In this document: positions 48,732 through 58,590 of the stretch, in pieces | Numbering within the stretch: the stretch's first letter is position 1 | Layout of the letters: each line of letters opens with the position of its first letter | NCBI GenBank assembly: GCA_015698045.1 | Contig: BLAL01000018.1 | Coordinates: forward strand, 744,001 to 808,000 | Origin: Rhizophagus clarus | Taxonomy: Eukaryota > Glomeromycota > Glomeromycetes > Glomerales > Glomeraceae | Length of the DNA stretch: 64,000 nucleotides | Direction of reading: 5' to 3' | The notes under the pieces: model-generated | Told to the model about the DNA's origin: nothing | The model's database searches: none | What the model saw: only the letters and a program-made list of their open reading frames with translations | Position numbers and translations under genes: made by a program

Positions 48732-50366
48732 TCAATTAATTAATTCAATACGCCACTAAAACAGTGATTAAATAACAAATATATTAATAAGTAAAAAGCT
48801 AAATTTCAATTAGCAAAGTAATTACATTTGGAATCTGAATTAGTACCTTATTACTACTTTCACTTCCATCTCCAGAACATGAAACTTCTTGGGATCCATC
48901 ACCTAATAAGACAGCATGACTATATAGTGCCGGTTTGTTAGTCCTGACATGGAAGAGAGCAATGATATCACTATTCATCAGATGACCAGTGTCATAAGAA
49001 GTGGTTGGATTATAACGTCGAATAAGCCAATCATCATCATCATCTCCTCCACCTGGACATATGGTAACTAATTATTTAAATTTCAAATAATCAATACTTG
49101 TGATGTAAGCTTATCTTTTGTTCAACTCAATAATACCTTGTTGTTGTTTTGATATTGGTGTAACTTTCCCATTATTAGTATCATGAGAATGTAAACGACA
49201 TTCTGTTGCTTGATGTTTAAACCCAATAATATTATTAAGAGATACGGGATCCCCTTCGTTTATACTTTTATCATATGCTCCAATTACAGTCCAAACATCG
49301 TTTTCCAGATCTATTTCTTTACCACTACAAATAACCTTCGTAAATTTCATGAATAAACTTTATGGTATTAAAATTTTTTTAATACAAGGAATGATAATGA
49401 GAAAAAATATTAGTAAATACCATATATTGCTTGTTTTGTGGGCCCAAATCATATTGGATTCTTTTCGTAGATAAATATTTTCCAGTAGATACATGTACAA
49501 GAGCGATTTTTGATCCATAAACAATTGGTTTTTTCTGAGATTCATTCTTTTTTTTCAAAAAAAAAAAAGAAAAGAAAGTAAATTAATAAGTAATTTCAAT
49601 TGTAAAAGCTCATTATGTGAATTACAAAGCATCTTACGAAAAAATCTTCCATTACTTCTTCGGGAGATAAACGCCAGTTAAAATAGCGAACATTGCTATT
49701 CGTTAAAAGGCCAATTTAATACTTTGCACCAATTTAATTTAATTAAATTAAATTATTATCATTATAATTACTAATAATACCTAATTTCACCATTAAACCC
49801 ACGATGACTGTGAGTACGTCCAATATACAATGGTCCATCGTTAAAGACAACTTTTTGTGTTTTAACTTTTTCAATGCAATAGAATCCTACCCATTCACCA
49901 TCTAAATAGATATCTAATCTTTTTTCGGGATCAGAAAGTGTGTAAGAAATATGGTACCATCTGTCTAATGAAAGCCCATCATCAGACGAATAAATTCCCG
50001 CATTAATATTCCAGTTGCCTGTGAATCGAGGATGTAATAAGGATTTATTTGGTGTCAATTGGAGAATGGGAGTACGGATTTCACTATCAGTACCTAATGC
50101 ATTTACATTTGATTTTATGACCAGGAAATCATCAGTTGTAAATGTTCAAAAGTTCGTTTTAAAAAAAAACTTAATTTAATGCAACCTTTGTGAAAAACCG
50201 TAGTCCAATCAGGAAAATGTTTATGAATTTTTAGTCGTAATGTTATTGACAATTTATCTTTCACTGTGGGCAAGTCAGCATGCCTGAAGACTCGTTGATC
50301 CTGTTCTTTCATGGAAATAGGATCTGAAATAAGTTCTGCCCATTCTTTAACAGCAAATTTAATCAT
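48732..50366 (-). CDS. ConA-like/MIR domain protein, array copy 3 (intact)
   Basis: Seven exons, 50186-50366, 49781-50093, 49638-49695, 49421-49546, 49137-49335, 48847-49067 and 48732-48755, give a continuous 373 aa protein. Domain order is as in copy 1: jelly roll to about residue 184 (DRWYHISYTLSDPEKRLDIY; GEWVGFYCIEKVKTQK), then MIR with IVYGSKIALVHVSTGKYLST and RLHSHDTNNGKVTPISKQQQ. The last exon encodes WRIELIN with a TGA. The start MIKFAVKEWAEL is well conserved across the array. There is a 5'-UTR intron (50372-50485). No signal peptide is seen. Confidence 0.87.
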
Positions 50367-50441
50367 TTTTCCTGATTAAATTAAAAAAAAAATATTTATT
50401 GAAATAATGTTTAATGTATAATATAAATGAGCAAATATAAT

Positions 50442-50477
<36 letters not shown>

Positions 50478-50536
50478 CGGAGTACCAGATTTTGTAGATT
50501 TTATCCTTGAAAAAAAATACTTGTAATATTCGCAAC

Positions 50537-50602
50537 CAACCTTATATATTATAGCGGGTGTTGACGATCTTACAATATTAGTAAGTTTCACAAGGGCTAA
50601 TT
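50537..50602 (-). promoter_or_regulatory. Promoter module of array copy 3
   Basis: Minus-strand TATATAAGG (50540-50548) with the array block GATCTTACAATATTAGTAAG..TTTCACAAGGGCTAA upstream (50566-50600), in the same orientation as copies 2, 4 and 5. Confidence 0.65.
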
Positions 50603-52805
50603 CATATGCATCTACCATACACAAAATAAAAAAATCGTATATTCAAAAAATTTAAAGTTGGCAATTTTATTATTTTGTCTCGGTCTCTTATCGCGTTAAA
50701 ACATCTTTTGAGTTAACTTTTTTGCACATTTTTAGAAACTTTTTCTCTTTTTTTTTCTCATTTTTTGAGCAATTATTTGTATTCCATTTTCGAGTTTAAT
50801 GTAAAAAATTCATAAGGAATGTACGATATCATATTCCTGTGAGAATAAAATTAAAGTTAAACATAAAAACAAATTAATCTTTTATAATTGAACAGGTAGA
50901 GATATAATTTAGACTTTTCATAAAATCGAAATAAGAAATAAGCAAGCATTATGAGCCAATAATGCGAAACTTGATATAATTGATATAATTAATTTAGAAT
51001 TATATTGTGAAAAAAAAGTTTTAGTACTAATTAATTTGCCAAAAGTTATAAAATGATTTATCGTGAATTTAATTATAGTATTTGACCAATGTTAATAAGA
51101 AAGAATATTTCGATTAGTTTCGTAATATATAATAAATAGATATACTTTGCAGTCATTGCTATATTGTCTTTTCCTTAATTATATACAATCAATACATTTC
51201 GAACTTACTTTATTTACTTATTAACTGATTTAAAAGTTAGAAATAACAATGAACCACATTAAAATAATGAATCTTTTATAGAATATAAAAAATAAAGAAA
51301 TACAACGTAAAATTTGGGTTTTATTAACGTTGATATTTTTATCTATTACAAGTAAGAAAGCAACTCAAGTCCTAATAAGTTATAAAACCAAATTAACGAG
51401 TTCAATATACTAGATATCTCTGTTTTTGATACAACCGAAAAAAGGCAAAATATCACGGTATGATTAAGAGGAATGGGATTGGAAAAAAAAAGAATCTGAA
51501 CCTATGAAAATTTACAGGATTATATCGTTGGAATGTTAAATAGCTTTTTATGCAAGGAAAATAGAAGTATTCTTTCAAATAGTTTTATTAACTTTAAAAT
51601 CATATTTACCGTATAAGGAATATTCTTGTGGACATAATAAAACTTTAATTTTATTTGCATTAACTATTTGTTTCTGCTCTTATTTTTTAATCTAAAATTT
51701 CAAATTTCTGGCTTGCCGTTTGAGGAATATTCTGCAATAAATTTTCACAAAGGACTTTATTTTCCTGAGATGTTGATTCTGGTTTAAAATCATCACTTTA
51801 AATGATTAACTAGTAAGTACTGTATCATGGACAGTACTTTTATTATTTCAGGAAAATTTAGATTCACCGTTTATTTTTTTCCAGCTTAATTTTCTTTAAA
51901 AAAAAAAAGTGGTTGGAAAGTTTACGATAGATCTTTATTTGTGCTGGGAATTCATTTCGTATTGTTATCATCCACCAATCAAAATAAAATTCACGTTATT
52001 TCAAATGTTAAATTTTATTCATGGGTAAATTGGATGGGTTTGATTACTTTGATAACAAGATTTTTATAAGATTTTCATTATTGGATATATCATTTATTCT
52101 AATATTTAAACATATGATGAATTTATAGTTTACGATGTAACTAATGTAACTATAACTAATCAAGAACTGAAAGTACAAAATGGGTAATAGTAAACTTGTT
52201 AAATGAATCATTTGAGGAACGTGATGATATTTATATTTTTTACTGTCACCCTTTAAAAATAAATTAGAAAGTATGTATTTAATTAAAATGTGATAGTAAT
52301 AAATAGAAACATTTAGAGAATAAGCAGTAAATTTTAAAATTTTGAGCAATTTATTCAAGTTAGCAGTAAATCAAAAATATATAATGAAAATAATTTTATA
52401 GTTGATGTTTATTGGATGGAATTTTTATCGAGATGTTTTTCCAATCTCTAGTCAACAAATCATATTAATTATACGAATTTTAAATTATAACTTTATATGA
52501 TATATTGGAGAAAATTAATTGAAACTGATCTCTAGCTTAATTATGGCATATTTCATTAATTTTAAAAATTTGTTAAATATGATATTTGCAAGAAGCCTTT
52601 AATATAAATGTTCTAATTCTAGTTATTTTCTTTGGCTCAACATTATATAGATATGTACATAAGGAAAATTATTTAATTTCAATCAAGCGATGAATTTAAT
52701 ATTTAACTAATAAATTGTATGAGAAATATTACATTAAGTACTTTAAGTAATTACTAATTAATAATATTCTCTTAGTAACTCTAAATTATGACCATAAATT
52801 TGTAC
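50603..52805. other. Spacer between array copies 3 and 4
   Basis: AT-rich, with no supported gene. A long minus-strand frame near 52044-52358 is low-complexity and lies in no recognisable context. Confidence 0.45.
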
Positions 52806-54401
52806 TCAGTTAATTAATTCAATACGCCACTAAAAGTATTGTTATATTAAATTTGTAAGCAAATAAGAAAGTATTTATATAATTGCATTTTAAATTGAAT
52901 ATTGTACCTTATTATTTCTATCACTTCCATCTCCATAACAAGAAACTTCTTGAGATCCATCACCCAATAGAACAGTATGACTGTAAAGTGCTAATTTATT
53001 AGTACTGATATGGAAAAGACAAATAATATCACCGTTCATCAAATGACCAGTGTCATATGAAGTGGTTGAATTATAACGTCGAATAAGCCAATCAGCATCA
53101 ACGCTTCTGTCCGAACACAAAGTCACTAGATATTAAAATTCTAAATTATTTAAAACATGAAGAAGCAAGAAAAGCATATACTATAATTATTAACTTAAAA
53201 TACCTTGTTGTTGTTTTGATATTGGTGTAACTACTCTTTCATAATTAGTACCATGAGAATGTAAATAACATCTCGTTGCCTGGTGTCTAAATCCAATAAT
53301 ATTATTAAGAGACACATAGTCCCCTTCATTGAAACTTTTACTACTGGCTCCAATTACAGTCCAAATATCATTTTCCAAATCTTTTTTCTGACCACTACAA
53401 ATGACCTTCATAAAATTATATATAAATTTTTAAAGTGAAAATTTTTTTTTTAATATTAAAATAAAATAATTGCAGGTACCATAAATTGGTGGTTATTTTG
53501 GCCCAAATCGTATTTGATTCCCTTAGTAGATAAATATTTTCCAGTAGATACATGTACAAGAGCAATTTTTGACCCATATAAGATTGGTTTCTTCTGAGAT
53601 TCATTCTTTGTTTTTTTTGGTAAAATAAAAAAATTAGCGAATAGTTTAAAACTAATGATATTGAAATTATCAAATTATAAACTATCTTACAAAAAAAATC
53701 TTCCATCACTTCTTCAGCAGATAAGCGCCAGTTGAAATAACGAATATTACTATTTGCATAAAGATTTCATTTAATATTTACAATTTTTATTAATCTAATT
53801 ACAATTTAAAATATACCTAATTTCACCAATAAACCCATTACAATTGTGAGAACGTCCAATATGCAAAGGTCCATCATTAAAGATAACCCTTTGGTCTTTA
53901 ACTTTCGGGATGGAATAGAAACCGATCCACTCACCATCTATATAGATATCTAACCTTTTCTCAGAATCAGAAAGTGTATAAGCTATATGGTACCATTTGT
54001 TTAATGTAAGTCCATCACCAATCTCTGCAAATCCCGCATTACGATCCCAGTTGCCTGTGAATCGAGGATTCAATACAGATTTATTTTTTGTCAACCAGAG
54101 AGCAGGAGTACGATCCATTCTTTCAGCACCTATAGTAAATATATTTACATTTTACTTAATGATCGGACAAGAGCATCAGTTAAAATATTCACCATAACCT
54201 CGTTGATGAAAGTACTTCACCTTTATGAAAAATTGCAGAATACTCAGAACGATGTTTATTAATTTTCAGTCGTAATGTTATCGACAGCTTATCTTTCACT
54301 GAAGGCAAATCAGCATGCTCAAAGATTCGTTTATCTTGTTCTTTCATAGAAATGGGATCTGAAATTAGTTCAGCCCACTCTTTAACAGCGAATTTCGGCA
54401 T
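52806..54401 (-). pseudogene. ConA-like/MIR gene, array copy 4 (+1 frameshift)
   Basis: Exons: 54221-54401, 53817-54129, 53691-53749, 53480-53605, 53204-53405, 52908-53125 and 52806-52829. All domain blocks are open (NKWYHIAYTLSDSEKRLDIY; CYLHSHGTNYERVVTPISKQ). However, exon 3 is 59 rather than 58 bases because the T run before its donor has eight T. Joining to exon 4 then gives an immediate stop. This single homopolymer base could be a real mutation or an assembly error; without it the gene would encode a full-length protein. Exon 5 has one extra codon and exon 6 one less than copy 3. Confidence 0.72.
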
Positions 54402-54555
54402 TATCCACTGAAAAATAAATAAATAAAACTAATTAATTAAACATAGAATTAATAACATTTAATTCTTAATAAAAATATGAGTACCAGGTTTTACAAGAGT
54501 AAATTACTATGAAAAAATTAAAAAAAAATTCATTAAAAATGTGAGATTATTATGA

Positions 54556-54630
54556 ACCAACCTTATATACTATAGTCTCATATTTAAAGGTTTCACAACA
54601 TTAAGTAAGTTTCACAAGGGCTAAAATCTA
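54556..54630 (-). promoter_or_regulatory. Promoter module of array copy 4
   Basis: Minus-strand TATATAAGG (54561-54569) and the block AAGTAAGTTTCACAAGGGCT..AAAATC (54603-54628). A second, shorter TTTCACAAC lies just before the block. A 5'-UTR intron runs about 54408-54484 (CTG|GTACTC ... TTTCAG). Confidence 0.62.
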
Positions 54631-56178
54631 CATGCACAGTGACCTTAGCTACAAGGGTACTACTTGATCAACGTTTCAGACACTTTTAGCAATAAAGTAG
54701 ATAACTTAGCATTGTTATATAATATCCTTTATGTTGACCTTTTAGCGTATTTTTAAAAACCTTTTTATTTTTCATCACAATCGTTAAATATTATTTCTAC
54801 CCTTTTTAAAGCAACTTAGATTTTTTTTTTCCAATTTTCACTTGTTTTTGTAAATCACCTCACTAATTTGTTTAAAATCTATTAAATGATATTCTATCCT
54901 CAGCTAAGTGTTTATTGCAAAAAAAAAAAATTAATTATTATGGTTAATATTTATTAACTAGGATTTTGATGTAGATTTGTAAAATTATTGATTTTTGGTT
55001 TAATGGTATATTTTGATAAAAATAATTGAATCTATCTGAGAAACCTTTATGAACATCCTAATTCTAGTTATTTTAGTACTACACATAAACTAATATAAAT
55101 TGTATAGAATTTAATAACGAATTTTGATGCTATTTGACTCAATAATAATAAAAAGATAGTTAAATTAACAAAACACACATGCACTGTATAAATATAAGAA
55201 TGTTTCATTTTTGCATTATTACTATTTAACCAAAATTTCTAACGCAACTACATTATACGATAACAAGCTTGACAATTTATTACTTTGCATAAATATCAAA
55301 AATGCATTAATTTTGACTTTTTTTTCCCAGAAATATCCTTTTTAAAATTGTCAAATTTTAAAAAAAACGTCTTATTAAAATAATTGGAAAATGTAATCGA
55401 TATATGGCAGTATTAATTTCTATTACATGCAATATTATTTACAAATAATATTATTGACTATTTAAAAATTTAATTGTAAGTTTGCATTATTATGATATTA
55501 TATAAAGAGATAATGTTCAAATGTCATGGTTTCAAACCTTTCATACTCTTCGATTACCAATTTATCAACGGTATGTGAATGCTTATTAATGCTTTCCTGC
55601 TCAAATATAGTAAGCCTATTCATTTTAAAGCTTAATTTTTACGCGATTTGGTGAATACACTTTCACTAATTTTAGTTGTTTAACTCTATTAAATGGCAAC
55701 CCTATTAAACATTCCTCAGTTAAAACTAAAAATATTTTATGATAGATAATATTTATTAATTAGGATTATTATCAAGATTATAAGATCTTCAACTTTCATG
55801 TTATAAATTGATTAAAATTGATCTTTAAATTTTAAATAGTATATTTTGGTAAAATCATTTAAATTTATTAAAAAACTATTATCCTTGCAATGTTTATGAG
55901 AATCCGTTATTATAAACATTCTAATTCTAGTTATTTTTACACAAACCAAAAATGATATTGAGAAAATTGTTTTTGCACAACATTGTGTCAAGTCATAGAT
56001 AATTCACATATATGAAAAGCATTTAAGTACTATAAGTTCAAGTGGTGAATTTTAAATAGGTATTGAACTTAATTATTAATTATTATGTAAAGAATATTGT
56101 ATCGAGTATTTCAATTTAAGCAATTAAAGTTATTTGTTTAACATCTTTATATTGCTATTAATTTCCACCAATTCGTAC
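54631..56178. other. Spacer between array copies 4 and 5
   Basis: AT-rich, with no gene. Phrases such as TTCTAGTTATTTT recur within it and in other spacers, in line with tandem duplication of the whole ~4 kb unit. Confidence 0.45.
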
Positions 56179-57792
56179 TTAGTTAATTAATTCAATACGC
56201 CACTAAAAATATTGTTGAATTGTAAGCAAAAAGAGAGAATTTCATTTAGCAAGTAAATTGTATATAAAATATTATATAGGATATTTGTACCTTATTATTT
56301 TTTTCACTTCCGTCTCCATAACAAGAAACTTCTTGGGATCCATCCCCCAATATAACAGTATTACTATAAAGTCCTAGTTTATTAGTATTGATATGGAAAA
56401 GGCTAATAATATCACCATTCATCAATTGACCAACGTCATAAACAGTGGTTGAATTAATGAATTATGACGTCGTATAATCCAATCATTATCAATACCTCTG
56501 TTCGAACATAAAGTCACTAAATATTAAAATTCAAAATTGTTAACATCTAGATAAAAAAAACAAGTATTTAAAACAGTATGTTAACCTAAAATACCTTGTT
56601 GTTGTTTTGATATTGGTGTCACCCTTTCATAACTAGTACTATGAGAATGTAAATAATTTCCTATTGCTTGATGTTTAAATCCAATAATATTATTAAGAAA
56701 CACGGGATCCCCTTCTTTTATACTTTCATCACTAGCTCCAATTACAGTCCAAACATTATTATCCAAATCTATTCTATGACCACTACAAACAACCTTTATA
56801 AATTTTGTAAATGAATTTTTTATAATGTTAAATTTTTCTTAATATTAAGATAAAAAATATTGCAGATACTGTACCATATATTGCTGGTCATTTTGACCCA
56901 AATCATATTTGATTCCTTTGGTAGACAAATATTTTCCAGTAGATACATGTGCAAGAGCGATTTTTGACCCATATACAATTTGCTTTTTCTGAGATTCGTT
57001 CTATTTTTTTTTTTGAAAATTAAAATAAGTAATGTAATCGTAAAAGCATATTGTATGGAATTACAATGTGTCTTACGAAAAAATCTCTCAATACTTCTTC
57101 GGGAGATAAGCGCCAATTGAAATAACGAACATTGCTATATTCATATAAAAGGTTCATTAAAAATTTGAATTAAAATAAATTACTACGATTTTAAACCATA
57201 CCTAATTTCACCGTTGAAACTCCTATGATTATGACTAGCACATCCAATATGCAACGGACCATCATTGAAAATAATTTTTTGCACTTTAACTTTCGAAATG
57301 CCATAGAAACCGATTCATTCACCATCTAAATAGAGATCTAATCTTTTTTCAGGATCAGAAAGTGTATAAGCTACATGGTACCATTTATTTAATGGAAGTC
57401 CTTCATCAGGTACAGAGATTCCGACATCACGATCCCAGTTGGCGGTGAATCGAGGATACAATGCTGATTTATTTGGCGTTAATTGGAGAATAGGAGTGCG
57501 GGTAAACTGTTCAGTACCTAATTATATTTGTATTTAGAGAAAGTATCATTTGAAAAATTTCCAAAATCTGATAATATAGGTTTTTATCAAGACATAATTG
57601 TGCTTTACCTTTATGAAAAATTGTAGCATGATGGGGTAGATGTTTATGAATTTTCAGCCGTAATGTTATTGAAAGCTTATCATTCACTGCAGCAGGTAAG
57701 TCAACATGCTCAAAAACTCGTTGATCTTTTTCTTTAATGGAAATAGGTCCTGAAATAAGTTCAGCCCACTCTTTAACAGCGAATTTTAGCAT
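56179..57792 (-). pseudogene. ConA-like/MIR gene, array copy 5 (two lesions)
   Basis: Exons by homology: 57609-57792, 57202-57517, 57077-57134, 56875-57000, 56595-56793, 56291-56516 and 56179-56202. Exon 2 contains TGA at 57315-57317 in LDGE*IGFY, where all siblings have TGG (Trp). Exon 6 carries 8 extra bases (about 56455-56462, a duplication of an AATTAATG-like phrase) that shift the frame after RRH. It is dead in two independent places. The final codon is TAA instead of TGA. The promoter and 5'-UTR intron are still recognisable. Confidence 0.82.
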
Positions 57793-57905
57793 GATTCTCT
57801 AAATAATAAAAATAAAAGAATGAATAGAAATTATTGGATACCAGATTTTGTACACACAAAAAGGTATAAAAAAGAAAAGAAAAAATAATAAATCGTAAAT
57901 CATGG

Positions 57906-57980
57906 ACCAACCTTATATATATAGTCTTGTGTATGTTGAAGATCTTATAATATTAGTAAGTTTCACAAGGGCTGAAAATC
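57906..57980 (-). promoter_or_regulatory. Promoter module of array copy 5
   Basis: Minus-strand TATATAAGG (57911-57919) and the block GATCTTATAATATTAGTAAG..TTTCACAAGGGCTGAAAATC (57941-57980). The 5'-UTR intron is only 43 bases long (57799-57841, CTG|GTATCC ... TTTAG). Confidence 0.62.
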
Positions 57981-58590
57981 AACATACACAAAGAAGTGTA
58001 AATAAAGTCTTTTCAACACCTAGAAAATTAGTGTTATTCATATAAATAGTTATAGCCGAAGCCATAATATACACTAGGACTGAACAAAAAAATTTTAAAA
58101 TTAAATAAGATTAAAACATCTATCTATATGTTTTAATAAATCCAATTTCACCAATTCATTTCAGTTATATTAATAATAATTATTTATTTAATTTTAATAT
58201 TTCATTACAATGAAATAATTTTTATTATTGATATTTTAGGATTTTGGTCAATATTACAAATTTATAATTTTGATCTTTATCTTTTTATATTATACATATT
58301 TTGATGAAATTAGTTAACTTTTTATATTTTGATAAAAATAAATAATTTTATTTTAAAAAATAATACACAAAAATGATATCAAGAAAAACTCTCTTTACTG
58401 TAAGCTTAATATTATATCAAGTTATGGATATTTCATATCTTCACGTACATAAAAAACTTTGAAATTAATTGAGTATGATAGTAAATTATGATAAGATTAT
58501 TATATTGAATATTTCAATTTACAGTTAAGCAATTAAGGTTTAATTAGCTTAATATCTTTATTTTATGATTAACTTTCCATAAATTCGTAC
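57981..58590. other. Spacer between array copies 5 and 6
   Basis: Only 0.6 kb between the block of copy 5 and the stop of copy 6, shorter than the other spacers. AT-rich, no gene. Confidence 0.45.

Noticed and set aside
50459..50624. Long poly-A/poly-T-spanning frame near the promoter of copy 3
   Set aside because: It covers the TATA box and the 5'-UTR intron and consists of homopolymer-encoded Phe; a shadow.
53997..54197. Plus-strand frame opposite exon 2 of array copy 4
   Set aside because: Antisense shadow of a conserved exon; similar antisense openings in siblings are not conserved as protein.
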